Source: Prostheceraeus crozeri (taxonomy: Eukaryota > Platyhelminthes > Polycladida > Euryleptidae). Taken from it: DNA of 64,000 nucleotides. The translations under genes were made by a program, and so were the position numbers. The stretch is taken from contig CAJQUW010004441.1 of NCBI GenBank assembly GCA_907163375.1, forward strand, positions 96,462 through 160,461. Reading direction: 5' to 3'. The notes under the pieces were generated by a model, which was not told the DNA's origin, did no database searches, and was given only the letters and a program-made list of their open reading frames with translations. Below are positions 45,801-58,303 of this stretch, in pieces; within the stretch, counting starts at the first letter, position 1; each line of letters begins with the position of its first letter.

Positions 45801-47767
45801 TAACAAAAACGCGAACTGATGTCTTTCTTAACGAGACTAGACGAAGTGGAAACAGTCAGAGAATGAGCACTCGACTATACTTCATGTGTCTACTTCTGAA
45901 TCTGCGAAAGATGTTATTCGCGAAAAATAAGAGAACCAATGCTTCAACATAGAAGGCTTTACGCACATTTATCGAGTTTTTATTATCTGATCAAGGGATC
46001 AGTCAACTCCTTTGGCTGTCAAATACGGACATCGTACACTTGATATTCACATATTATTTCTCAGAACTTTTCACCTGTCTCATCTAGCCATCCTGTCTTG
46101 CTGATTTTCATAGGTGCATGTACTTCATTCCCATGTAGTCACGGCTCTCAAATACAGACAATATAAATTGAAAATTCCCAAACACATTAGCACACGTGTG
46201 TGAGCAACTGCTTCCATATCTATAGTAATAAAGGCTAAATTTCAGACTTCATGATCTTCAAGACCGAATATCAACAATTATAAGCAAATTGGATCGTTTA
46301 ATTTGCGGAAATGTTTTGCCAATTTTGTAAAATGAACACATGATTTGTGGTAGATGCATTCAGACACAGATGCTTGATAGGACGGAGAAGGATAGACGAG
46401 GTGTAAACAGAGACGGAAATTGGAGAGCACTGTATAGTCCTCTTCTCATATCTCGCAGCGGAACTTTATGGCAGACTCAAAATGAATTCTTCATTTTAAT
46501 ATTCATTTATACATCATGTTGAAATGTGTGAAATCTCTCCTTGCTGAAAACAATTTACGGCTAGAAAATTTGAATGAAAATATATGTACAAGCCCGACAT
46601 GCTTCGTGCATCAACTAGGGCAAACCAGCGGTAAAACAAGGCAGTGGCATATCTTTGCGTGTACATGTCTTTTCATCTAAATGTTTTAGCCGTGAACTGC
46701 TTTTACCAAGGAGAGATTGTACATACTTTCAACATGAAGAACAACTTCCTGATATCGGCATCATTATTAATTTACAAGTGCTCTCCGATATTGACCGGAA
46801 AGTTTCGTTTGTCAATATAGCATACTTCAAAATATGTGTTGAATAACATTAAATAAATCTGCAGATTGGAAAGTTAATGGCCGAATTCAATAACAGGCCG
46901 TTTCATAAAGAGGTCACTGGATAATGGAATAAGGAAGATCAATAAAAGTAAATCCCATCATTGATGCTGACCATTAGACTATTCATCTAGAAAAGTTATA
47001 GAAAATTTCGATTTCTTGACACATAATAGGCAGCAGCGACTTGTAAATAAAGGGGATGACTAAAAAATACGAAAACGGTTTAGGGTTATGTTGGAGGCTC
47101 ATAATGCCAAAAATTTCAAATATGTGGGGCAGGCAATTACAGGATATGGCAAAATGACTGGTGTGCTAGACAAAATGAGATTGAAGATAATCCAGATAAT
47201 GCCAGAGCAGCATAGCATCATGGATTCCAAGAGCAAAGACAAGATCCTCAAGAAACGGATGTAGTCCGTGAGACCCCACGAAGGAGTGCACGGAACGGTG
47301 CCGCACCTGAAACTTTCACATAGATTTGTGCATCGCTTGACTACTATGAAACTGCGAGTTTGCCAGGTCAGGTCCTTCGATAAATAGCTAAGATTAAAAG
47401 CTCTTATATATTTCTATTGAAGAATTGTGACATAATAGTTATAACAGCGATTTTATTGTTATTGACTGCAGATCTAAATCAAAGACGTATTTCTTCAACA
47501 TCATTTGTGTAGAAAGAAGCTACATGTACAGATCACACTCTTTCATATGCGTGGTAATTCGAAACAAATGAACCGATTGAGGTGTGCGCAAACATTTTAT
47601 CCGGAGAGGAAATGGCACGCGTTTGCTGAAATCTCTATGACATTGTTGTGAAGTCATGAGTGCATTACCATGGATTTCTATATAGTATATCGGGATGAGA
47701 CACTGCCAATATCTACATACATTAGTAGTCCTGTTTTGAAGACAGTTGATTGTTAAGTATCACGATA
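39871..47767. other. About 7.9 kb without recognised genes
   Basis: AT-rich sequence. Frames up to 118 codons occur on both strands but none shows a recognisable domain, splice-bounded exon pair or repeat. Examples are 39946-40128, 43590-43808 (plus) and 44054-44401 (minus). I see no RNA gene. It may be intergenic or intron of a gene lying outside the window. Confidence 0.4.
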
Positions 47768-48866
47768 CTCAGTGACAAAAAGAATGAAACAAGTCCTGAT
47801 ATGAATACTTATGACTTAAACTTGGTTGTACTGTACGTTTGTTTGTTGTTTGTAAAAGGAAAACTCGAATGCTTTACTCAAAAACATATAATTTGATACT
47901 CATGATTTTATCAACTTAAGTTAGAAACGGGTGTGACCACCGCGAGCATCCAAACAGGCATCGATGCGTGAGGGCATGGATGAGCACAGTCGCTGGATGA
48001 ATGCCAGGTCTAAGAGGTTCCACTGCTCGATCAGTCTGTCGGCCAACATCTTCAAAGACACTGGTGGGTGGTTGTACCTCTCCTTCACTCTGCGACCAAG
48101 TTCATCCCAGTTCCAATCCAATCGTTCACTTGGCAAGCGATGAACACGGATCCGACCATCGTTGAAATCGAGAGTAAACCTCGATTCATCAGTCCAGAGC
48201 ACACGTTCCCACTGACTGTCACTCTACGACTGATGACCTTGACACCACGTCACTCGTCTCCTTCGATGTTCCAGGCTCAGCGGAATTCTCACAGCGGGTC
48301 GTCGAGACTGTATACCAGCTTCTCGCAATCTTCGATATGCAGTTTGAACGCTACAGGCAACGTTTCCAGCAACCTTCCAGTACACAATTAGCTTCGGGAC
48401 GGACACAAATCTGTTTCTTTTAGCAGCTAAAACCAAGCGTGCATCTGTCCGCTTGGATGATACCCTTGGTCTTCCTAATCCTTTCTTCTTTTCCACATTT
48501 CCTTCTGTTTTCCAACGACACCACCACTTCCATACAACGACCCTTGAAATTTTCAATTCTTTCGCAACAGTTGTAGAACTTTGCCCACAACGCATCATCC
48601 CAATTGCCATTCCTCTGGTAAAGTTATCGTGCGCCATTTCATAAGTCAAATCTGGTCAGCAGTAGGTGGTGATTCTGTTCAACTTCTAGCTGTTACTGTG
48701 ACTAATATCAAATTTTGAAATTTGATGGTCCTATATCATTTCCCTTATCATATGGAGTTCAATGGTGATACATAGAAAGCGAGATATCATCTCAAACCAT
48801 AGAAAAAAATGAAACAAACTTCCATTCAAGTCAATGATAGTTGGTTTCATTATTTATGTCAGTGAG
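47768..48866 (-). mobile_element. Tc1-like transposon, internally deleted
   Basis: CTCAGTGACAAAAAGAATG (left) and, inverted, CTCACTGACATAAATAATG (right) match at 20 of 23 bases when extended through AAAC. TA directly precedes the left end (47766-47767); on the right a TA lies two bases out (48869-48870), so that side has a small change. It is a different Tc1 family from the one at 28052, judging by termini and protein. The size of 1.1 kb reflects an internal deletion. Confidence 0.8.
47921..48649 (-). pseudogene. Tc1-like transposase with stop and catalytic deletion
   Basis: One frame runs from 48649 to 47921: FTRGMAIGMMRCGQSSTTVA and RVVVWKWWCRW (first helix-turn-helix), KGLGRPRVSSKRTD (GRPR linker), TAYRRLREAG (second helix-turn-helix), LWTDESRF (first catalytic D). 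A single in-frame TAG interrupts it at about 48224. After RVHRLPSER the sequence jumps to LDWNWDELGRRVKER, the part that normally follows SPDLNPIEHL. So the second D and the E block are deleted in frame. The end, CLDARGGHTRF, is the usual ARGG-H-T-x-(Y/F) tail. Two of the three catalytic residues are gone and the enzyme is dead. Confidence 0.9.
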
Positions 48867-48891
48867 CATACTTCTCAAAGTGAATTTCAAA

Positions 48892-49106
48892 TGTGTTGTC
48901 GATGGTTGTAGCACAAATTGTAGAACTCAAATAGAAAACAAGATCATGCTATTTCATTTCATTGTTTCCCAAAAGACCCTGAAAGAAAGTGTGAAGCTGT
49001 AGATGAAAGACTCAAACAAATAACTCCATGCAAGACTCCTAAGAAAACTAGCATTATTACCGAACCACAATGGCCCGACACAAATGTGTATCTTGTCATT
49101 AACTAA
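48892..49106 (+). pseudogene. THAP-type zinc-finger fragment, frameshifted
   Basis: CVVDGCSTNC, then FHF, a one-base frame change, and CFPKDPERKCEAVDERLKQ follow the THAP domain pattern: C-x2-4-C near the start, then FHxFPxDPxxRxxW. The second zinc pair (C-x2-H) and the AVPTIF-like end are not present, and a stop follows LVIN at 49104. THAP domains bind DNA and occur in host proteins and in P-element transposases. The fragment starts about 25 bp right of the Tc1-like element. Whether it is from a P-like transposon or a host gene cannot be told. Confidence 0.55.
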
Positions 49107-52100
49107 CTTAGAAAACACATGAAATTCAAAACCATTTCAAAACTTTCTGTAAGGCAGCAATTATCTTGTCCACCTGACGAAGGTCGCGAACAAAATTAGT
49201 GCAGGTAAACAATTTGAATAATTACTTATCAACGACGAATCCTATATCTCTAACCCATCTGCCAGTTAGGTAAACAAGCTATTGCTGCCAATCACAGTGA
49301 CCTTTCAATGAAAGGCAAGATATCATTTTGTCGTCAATTATTCCAAGCCGTCTTTTCCTCATCATTTTTCTTAAGGCTCATTTTCAATAGCGAAGTAAGT
49401 CTTTTCACCTATTCCCTGAACAAATAGGAAACATATGGCCGCTGAAGAAGTGCTTGAGTGTGCACGGATTTTCCACAATCAGATGTGAAGTCAAAAAGAG
49501 AACAGAGCTATTCTTCGCAAGAGATCATGTATCACTAAAGTATTAATGTCTTATCAATGGAAACCTTTTCTGCCGTATTTCAATAGTTTGAATTAGTTGA
49601 CTGAATGTATGACTTTAGAAATCAAATCGTGTTAGTGAAAACCCTTAAACATGTTTAATTTCACTTCCATTGTGTTGGACGAAAATTGCAATCAGTGAAA
49701 TAAAACGGATGATCGACGGACTGGAATTTTCAGAACCGTATCTACATCGTCAGCAAGCAAACAATACACGTTTAATATACATAACGCTGCTTGTAAGACG
49801 GAAACCGAGGTGAATAATGTGACTTCAAAGCGCTTACTGAACTATGGGTTTTGTTCCAGCTTACAATTGTAAACAAAAACATAACATGCTTTTCCTTAGT
49901 CATTACCTCAATTCTTTTATTTGCTTATCTAAGGTAGAGTATATATATTTTAAGAAAATAAGGCATATTGATGCAGACAGCGGAACCTTCCAAAAACTAT
50001 ACTCGATTGGTATGAATCTGCAATTATCAATAGTTTAGAATGTCTCATTCCGGTAGGCAAAATCAGATTTGCATGTAAGCATGACATGACTTCCGCCCGA
50101 TCTGATATTCTGTAGAGAAACAAGGTGTGATCATGGTCATGACCGGGTCATCATCAGGGATTGGAAATAATTGGATGGAAGAGTTTAATTTATATCAACA
50201 TTACCAATCAATTAATCTTGATCAGCGTTTTCAGCAATCAATTAATTGTAAGAAATGATAACGATATATTATTTCAAACGCATTTTCACAACTACTCTCC
50301 AAAACAGGTCGCAATTTTGACTTTCCAGTGGACCAAATCCTGCGATTTCTTGGAGAGAAGCTTAAAATACGCTAAAACTAAAGGTCACAAAAGCGAAAGT
50401 CGGAAAATTTGTCTACAAGAGAGCAAGAGTAAAACTGCTACAGGGGATCGAATCGCAAAAATGATAAATCGGAAATGACAACCCGAAAATTATTAAACAG
50501 AGGTTAATAGCCAATACCCATTCATTGGCAACTAATTGCCAGGCAGTTATTTCTTCCAATCCGTTGTCATAATCATGATGTGATTGCGAGTAAATGCCTT
50601 TACGAAAATCTCACGGTGTTGAAGCTACCACATTCCAGTAAGGATCGTACACACAAGAATAGCACAAATCAACGGCAGACGCTTTCACAAACTGACAATA
50701 ATGCGATAAAATAATGCAGCCCTGAAAGTCTAGACTGCAGAATTTTCTGATTTTAGACCACGTGAGAACAAATAACTGAATTTCGTAAAGATCCAATAAT
50801 CTGTGACAAAATTTAGGAAGATGATTCTACTGATTGGGAGAGTTTTACTGCTACACACATGCTCAAAATTTGAGATAAGTTGAATCGAAGTATTTACCGA
50901 CTGTTCCTAGTTTAGGGGGAGGGATAACTTATGGCAAATAAATACTTTCTGATGACAAACATTATTCATATGCTAGCACTTATCTTAAAGTGCTTTACTT
51001 CTACAATAGTTTTCATTAATATGATGAATAAATACATTTAGTTGGTTGACTCTACCCTTAATCAGTAGCATTAAAGAAGTGTAAAATATCTGTACACTTC
51101 GACTAAGCTTTACGAACCACGAAAACGATAAAAATCAGAGGTCAATTGTTTTTGGATCGACTTGAGAAGATCAGGTCAAGAGGCCTCTATTTACTTTGAG
51201 GAAGGAATTGGTACTTCCAGCATCAATTAATCGGACATCAACGTACATCCATTGTCAAAATAGCTTACATAAGGACAACTAATCGCTTTTGTCATTAAAC
51301 TTATCTTCGGCTTACTTAAATATACATCATAATTTAATCAGACCGGTAACAGAAACCAAATGTCAGAATAATGTACATCCAAGGAGCAGTTTGACATTTA
51401 AGTAAGTAAAAGTCAATACAAGAATGTAAATAAAACGAATACCAACTCATCGCAAGCAAATAGAATGCCTAATAAAAAAGAGGCAATCCTTCAAGAAAGG
51501 CATGTTGATATCTAAGTAAATATGAGATGTAGTCTCATATGTAGGAAATGATGTCTTATCTATTACAAAATTCTGTGAAAATTAAGAGTTAAGTAAGTAA
51601 TTTATAAAAATGAAGCTGTGATCAGTGGAAAACGACATCATTCGCCTGACTAGTTGAAGTTATGTAGAGATATTGATGCCATAAACCATGAAGAAAAAAA
51701 CAATTTATTCCGAAGTTGAATGATACTCGAATAATTGATGACGCCCTTTATATAATCCTCTTCGACTAATTCTATTTACTAGTGCTATGCATGACATTGC
51801 CACATCAATCGATAGATGGAAAAACACCATGGATGCATGTCGACAGATTGCATGATATCTTGGGGATTGTGTGAGTTGATTATATGAAACCGACCACCTA
51901 AACCATGTCAACATTTCAACTCTTCCCGTGCCTTCCATACATTCGTGTGCTTAAGAAGTTTTTCCGCTTTCAAACACTATAATAAGCTATTAGCCGTGAC
52001 CGTGTATACATGATGATTTTATGGACTTATATTGAACTGAGTCAATTCAGAAATTTTTGATTAAGAAAACATATGAAAATGACAATGACTGAAACACGAA

Positions 52101-54316
52101 GAAAACTGTATCTTTCTGGACATTCTTTGGATAAGTTTCTGGTCGAAATCGCTGAACTAGGAGAGCAATGGTGACAACGTGAAATTGAAAGATATCGCAA
52201 TGTCTAAAGCAATACATCGCATCATGACTAACAATTTTCCTCTGAAAATCCTCTGATCTCATTGTCTGATTAAAACTGGTCGTGTTTGACTTCGTCATAG
52301 TCCGTGTGATGCAAGGAGTAAGAAAAATATATAAATTTCAATAAAATCAATGCATACATAGATCAATGACTACATGTAACACAATACTGCCGGTTTCATA
52401 GCCCATCCCTCCTTTTATATTCAGTCTATGTCTTTATGACATACTTTTGTACATAGACGGCGGTGTGAATTTTAAATTATAAACAGGACCTCTTAGCTCC
52501 ATTCCTTTTCTACCTGAAGATTGTTAACGGATGTTAACTGAAATTAATTGTAATAAATAATGAAAGCTAAAATAAAATCTACATCATTCAAGATTGGCTC
52601 TTTCCAATTCAAAACTATCCATATATGATGATTTCAAAAAAGAGAATTAATATTCCGCGTGAGGTGTGGTCATTTTTGCGATGGATTTTCAGGTCTGAAT
52701 AATAAAAGCAACTTCACTTTTAAGTAAGCCGAAACTTGGAGTCTATTAAAGCATTGCTCACTTCATAAAGTCCAAATTTTTAATATGATAATTTTTAAAT
52801 CTAATTTGCTATGATGATAAGATAATTGAAGAACTTGATTACAACATAAGATGTAGACGAAATAACTTTGATTGGGAATGAAGCTACTGTCAATCTCGAG
52901 GAAACATTCGCATATTTAAATTTGAACTTAAATATTGCCAAATAACAAACAATATTAAATTTGTGATGTTTTCAAGAGGATAAAGAAAGAAAGACATATT
53001 CCGCTACTTATCAGGATTACACTTTATCAGACACAAAAATGTTCGTAAATCAAGTCCACACAGTGTAGCTATAACTACTGTTTTGAAAGAAATAGTACTA
53101 CTCCGTAGTTCTAAGAATCAGTTATTTGATTTCTTCTCCCTTGCTTTGATAAGACTAATAAGACGATTATTAACAAATGTACTATCTTTCACACAATTTT
53201 CGAGCTGTAAGACTTTTAACTTATGTGCAGCTAAAACTTTAAGGGAAAGAATAACAATCGATTTTATTTGACATAAAACAAAGAAATGTAGGCCATCCCA
53301 CAGTGCGTTGAAAGAAAAAGTAGCCACAAATTTCAGTAAGAAAGAGCACATACATTTTTAACCATTCCAATTACACATTAGCTTCGCAAAAGTGCTTGAA
53401 GAAACATAAAATGAAATGTGACACATTTTTGGTTTAGTGTTTTGTGCATGCATCCTTCATAAAAAAAGTTCGAATAAAGTTCATGATAGGAAAGAGTTCA
53501 TTTTCACGATCATTTACTTCTCTTCTTATATACTATTCAATTAATTTCGACCAATAATTTGTTTTCGCAAGAATTTTCGTTTTCAACTATGTCCGTATAG
53601 CTGACAATCTACAGCCCTCGCAGTCGAGGAAAAATATGACAGCAGCAATTGAATAGCATGGAAAAAATACAACATTTAAAAAGCATCATGTCGAAATATG
53701 TACTAAAATTTAAGGTAATAATTTCAACGGTCAAGTTTGACTATTATAGACGGTAACATAAAATATGATGTTTTACAGTGATTAAGAAGGCCTAGAAATA
53801 ATTACTTCTGTAGAATTCTACTGAGATCTTATTGGCCATATGAGAAAATTGTTCCGATAGAACATTGAAACCTGGAAGCTATCCAATTTCTTTCAAATTA
53901 CTGGTGATGGAAAGGGGATAATGAACGATGTCACAAAAAAATTTAGTAATTGTAAGCTATTCAAATGATGGTGGGTAGTACTTCAGGACACTATCGATGA
54001 AAATATTTAATGAGTTTCGAGTGGAGTGGGTAAAAAAATGTTTTTCGTCTACGTGGATTATGGACGACCGGCAGTCACTTACCGTAAGACTATCTCATGT
54101 CTGAAACTGTACATCAGATAGAATTGCAAAATTGCAGAGCAAGAAACGATCGCGAATAGCAGGTATGAATGCATAAATGAACTGATCAATATTTTTGCAA
54201 ATGACGACAACTTTTCATCAACAATGAAAGCTGCTTGAGTTGATGCTAAAAACAGCTTTCGTCTCTCCTTGAAATTTATTGACCAGATTAAAATAGTTAA
54301 TTAAAAGATATGTACA
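49107..54316. other. About 5.2 kb without recognised genes
   Basis: AT-rich sequence. It contains a decayed AATCAATTAATT pair at about 50200-50245 and the G-rich TATCC-type end GGGGGAGGGATAACTTATGG at 50917-50936, related to the MITE at 21816. No domain is recognised in any frame. Confidence 0.4.
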
Positions 54317-54356
54317 ACCCCTACGCGTTTCGAGCGTTCGCTCTTCCTCAGGGGGT
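54317..54356 (-). ncRNA. Hammerhead-ribozyme-like motif (CGAAACGCGT type)
   Basis: The minus strand reads ACCCC, CTGAGGA, AGAGCGAACGCTC, GAAA, CGCGTA, GGGGT. The outer ACCCC/GGGGT pair as stem I. CTGAGGA fits the conserved CUGANGA. GAGCG/CGCTC form stem II. GAAA follows, and ACGCGT is a self-complementary mini stem III with A before GGGG as the cleavage-site base. Very short stem III forms occur in Penelope-like and related retroelements and are thought to work as dimers (recalled). One extra A between CUGAGGA and stem II departs from the strict consensus. No Penelope reverse transcriptase was found nearby. The motif belongs to a widely dispersed animal repeat type, so it may be only repeat debris. 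Confidence 0.4.
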
Positions 54357-56569
54357 AATTTGCTAAAACCAACTGATCTGGCCGCTCACGTGGGCTGCTT
54401 ATATACACTGCTATCGGTTGAGAGATGTTTAAAATACCGTCAACTCTTTTCTTCGATTGATTTTTGGAATCAACTGTTTAATGTAACGAGCTTCAGTCAG
54501 TCTAGTGTCCAATGTTCAATGTGTCCAATGTCCAATGTTTTTAGCATCAACTTAAGTATGAAGAACCTCCTGTTGGCGGCCATCCTGTATAATGAAAGCT
54601 GCAACTGTCTTTACATCTTTGCTATGACCGAGACTAACAGAATAAACTAAGTCACGACCTGTCCCATCTACAGTTCATTGAACGACGACCAAGTTATAAA
54701 TGAGAATTTCGCTCATCACTTGGTAAAGTTTGTCATATTTCGGCATTGTGATTGACCTGCCACTTTAGAAAATAGTATGAAAAGTCAGCAAATCGCCAAA
54801 TAAGTATGATAAAGGTATGAGGACATGACGGCAGCGACCCCTGCGCCGATTTGAAAATCTGTAGAACAAATCTAACGCCACATTGTCTGATGGGGAACTC
54901 CAATGCATGTTTTAAGGCCTATCGAAATTTTTGTTACATGTATATTTGAAATAGTGTTCCAAATAGAGGTACCATGCAATGCATGCATGGGGAAAAGCGT
55001 ATATTCATTTGACCTCATTGAATTGAATAAAGACCGAATAGAATAAAGTAATTCATAGCTGAATACTTTACTTCTCTCGGAACAAATTATCTGATAATGA
55101 AAATCATACATGAACTTCATATTTCTCATTGGAACATCCATGCGAAATTTCAAGACTGTATCAAGATAATTCGAGAGCAACATACTAACATTTGATAGAA
55201 CAAACAGTTTGACTATCGCTTTCCTATCACCCTTAGACAGCTCAATTATCAAAAGTTACGGAGCATATATACATAAATACATGGAATAATCGAGATTTCA
55301 TGCCCTGAATGAGTAAGCACAAGCCTACAAATTCCCCTTGTGCATCGTCTTGTCTCGGCAAGTTCTGCAAAGACGAAAACATGCTGTTTTTACTTATTCA
55401 CTTTTTGTTTGTTTTTTTGCCGTTATTCACTTGATGTCAATGTCGTCAAAAGAGTCAAGTCATGGGACGCTATCAATGCTTGCTCCATGATCCAATTATC
55501 TCCAAGAGACAACGATCTTCCTATCTATCTGCTTGACGTTTATTACATTAGGATGAATTGATGACATTAGGAAGGCTAGGAACTCCTGGTCATAAAAGAT
55601 AAATTTGATCAAATATATCTGGTCTAATCTATGTTCCAAGCTATGGGTGGCAAGATGAATTTTTATACTAAATCGTAAATATATGATCATATTGCTTCTA
55701 ATAACATAACTGCAGGCATTACAATAGAAGAGTAATAAACAATGATTGAACTTTTTACACCTTCAATAATCTTACATACACTAAAGATTCGGATTTAGAA
55801 AAACCGAAATCCGGTAATCAATACCGAAAAATAAATGAATCATAATTTACAGCTTTCTAGATATCTGACTGGCCTCATGGTCTTAACATGGAGATATTTC
55901 AGCGGTTACAGATGTACATGTATGAATCCAACGCCCATGATCCTTTTCATGACATTGAATCTCTTAGAATATTGAGGAGATCATGCACAGGGTGAATGAG
56001 GAAAGTTTGGCCTTAGATAGACGAATGAGTTAAATGCAGTATGAGTTTCAAGTGTTTTGAATGTTATAGCAAATTATCTGTTTCCTAAATCGGTGTGCCT
56101 AATTATGAAAGAAAAGCATAAATGAAGAACATCTTCATGACAGCGAGCACATGGCCGAAATATTCAAATGCTGATGGAGGACAAAATTGACAGTAGATTC
56201 TAATTGTCCACCATGTTTTGCATGTGTATCAAAGTGATCTTGAATTAATTCGTAAACGATTTTTGCTGACGATAGTCCTTTGTTTAAGCAGGGGAATTAA
56301 ACGTCACAATGTCCACCCACGGGCGATTGAAAATCCACATTTTAAATGAAGAATCTGAGCAAGAGACCAATACCGAGTGTTTGGATATGCATCTGTATTG
56401 GATAAAGCATAATAATTTCTTATTACGGGATATTATCATTCTTGTTGTACCGATCCGTGATCAATGTTTAACATCATCTTTTACTGCGTCTCGTCGGGAA
56501 AAGTAGAAGTACTTAAAAAATTGGTAAGACTTGGCTGTATTAATCTGTACCAAGTTGTATTAATCTTGT
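54357..56569. other. No recognised gene
   Basis: Just right of the ribozyme-like motif, 54508-54540 has a short tandem TGTCCAATGT run. A 126-codon minus frame (54872-55252) has no recognised domain. Nothing else is supported. Confidence 0.35.
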
Positions 56570-57930
56570 TTCCGTCATGTTCCGGATTCTGTAAACCAGC
56601 AAACATTGCTCGGGGTGCTCCACCTTCATTGTCATCAACTTGTTTGGAAGAATTTGACAATGATATTCGTCGAACTCTGGAAGAAATCGCAGGAATCCAG
56701 CTTTCTGACACGTCATGGTCACAGGCACGCAGCTACAATTTTGGAGGTTTGAGTCTGAGGGATCTTTCCGACCATTCAGCTGCTTCATTCTTTGCATCTT
56801 GCGTCTCCGCAACTCAAGAGCCATCCCAGCACGTGTGTGAAGCTATAAATGAATTTACAACAAATCAGATTTAATCATCTGAATATTCGTCTATTTTCCA
56901 TCAGAAACCCAAGCAGAATGTGCTTTCACAAGCAGTTGATAAATCAAAATTTGCCTACCTCCTGCATACCTCCAAACCCTACCTCCAGTGGTTGGCTTCC
57001 CTCAACCACTGCCTACCTCCAGCCCACCAAGCTCGCTTTATTGCTTCATCAACAAAAGATGCATCCTGTTGTCTAAGAGTTTTTCCTTCATATGGTCTTG
57101 GATCCACATTGAAGCCAATGAAATGCAAGTATTATTGAAATGGTGGCTTGGACTTCCCGTTTTTTCGGGAAGCATCATTATGTCCTACTTGCCCGAAAGG
57201 AAGATGCCAAGTTTTGTGTCCCTTAGGAAATCATGCGCTTACTTGCCATTGTGGTCCTAGTGTTGTTTGCCGTCACAACGAGTTGAGAGACTGTCTCTTT
57301 AGGCACTGCCAACTGGCTCACTTGGCACCTCAGTTGGAGAAAGGTGGCAACTTGGGGCATGACCAGAAACGTCCGGCCGCTATTCTCTTACATTCATGGC
57401 ACCTTGGTCGTTTAGCGGCGCTTGATCTCACGGTGACTCATCCACTAAATTCTAACTCATTGTTGTCAGTGAGACTCACCACAGAGTCAGCTACTGATTT
57501 GGATGATGACAGGAAGAGAAGTGAGAACTACTCGAAGTGTGTTGAAATGGGGTGGCACTGTGAGCCGTTGGCAGTTTCCGTTTACGGAACTTGGGGCAGG
57601 AATGGTCGAAGAATTGGCTCTCGCCCATCCCTTCAAACTGTATCCTCACGTGATGGAATAGAAAGAGGTATTCACGGAAGACTGCGTGTCAACGCCAGTG
57701 CTTTGCTTCTGCATATGGGAGCCAATGTAGGTGACCCAGATCTTTTCGATTCATGACTCCCATCTTAATTCCTTTCCGTTTTGCTTCATTGATTTTGCCT
57801 CTTATTGCTTCCTTTGTTTCAGAATATTAAAGTTATTTTGTAAATAAGTTATAGTCGACCAGGCAATTTTGCATCAGTAGTCTGTGTATAATTCGTATGT
57901 ATTTTTTCAATTGTCCCCATACAATAAAAA
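56570..57930 (+). mobile_element. LINE 3' half with restriction-endonuclease-like domain, decayed
   Basis: Coding similarity runs through three frames. First is WSQARSYNFGGLSLRDLSDH (the thumb/after-RT region), then LKWWLGLPVF, then CPTCPKGRC with HALTCHC (zinc cluster) and RHNELRDCLF, RPAAILLHSW and RLAALDLTVTHPL. Such an order is known from non-LTR retrotransposons that use a PD-(D/E)XK-like endonuclease in place of an APE-type one. At least two frameshifts lie between 56870 and 57180. The 3' UTR extends to about 57930 with ATTAAAG and AATAAAA signals. The catalytic reverse transcriptase motif (YxDD) is not in the preserved part. Confidence 0.7.
57148..57756 (+). pseudogene. LINE C-terminal zinc cluster and endonuclease-like domain
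   Basis: A 202-codon frame. Residues about 13-40 hold the CPTC...C...H...CHC cluster, and residues about 45-110 hold RHNELRDCLF and RPAAILLHSWHLGRLAALDL, corresponding to the R-P-(A)-D...D-(V/L)-T-V core of restriction-endonuclease-like domains. The family form RPAD is RPAA here, so a likely catalytic aspartate is lost. The end (RPSLQTVSSRDGIERG onwards) resembles the helical C-terminus of those proteins. The apparent Met start is in a frame that is shifted relative to the upstream reverse transcriptase remains, so this is the tail of a broken polyprotein and not a separate gene. Confidence 0.65.
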
Positions 57931-58070
57931 TGTTTCTTAATTCAAGAAGTTATCCAGTAAGTCCATTTCTCAAACTGCAACGCTTGATTGCCAATTAATA
58001 TGATTATCATAATAAATACCTTCTTATATGAAGCAGGCCCAATTTATGATGATCGCTATTGTGATGCTCT

Positions 58071-58303
58071 GTGATCAAAGCTCATCCACAAATTTTACAA
58101 GTGGAACCGGTACACTTTGGATTTGACAACAAGGGTGCATCATTCTATTTGGCAGGGATTCATCATGTTGCATTGAACGAGCGTCCTAACTTGACAAGGA
58201 GTAATTTAGTGAACCTCATCCACCTGATCCTTATCCTGAGGGATATAGAATGAAGTTCATCAGCCGCCAGGAATCGTTTTCCAGACCTCTAGGACCATGG
58301 TAA
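58071..58303 (+). pseudogene. Possible coding remnant of unknown family
   Basis: Two adjoining frames look protein-like. The first is AHPQILQVEPVHFGFDNKG then AGIHHVALNERPNLTRSNLV (58071-58210). A frame change follows and the second gives EPHPPDPYPEGYRMKF then ESFSRPLGPW and a stop at 58301-58303. I do not recognise the family. It lies 300 bp past the LINE and could belong to another mobile element or be the last exon of a host gene with a lesion. Confidence 0.3.

Noticed and set aside
48068..48644. Plus-strand frames 48068-48391 and 48453-48644
   Set aside because: They are antisense shadows of the Tc1-like transposase on minus.
54872..55252. 126-codon minus frame as a gene
   Set aside because: No recognisable domain, unsupported by splice signals or repeats.
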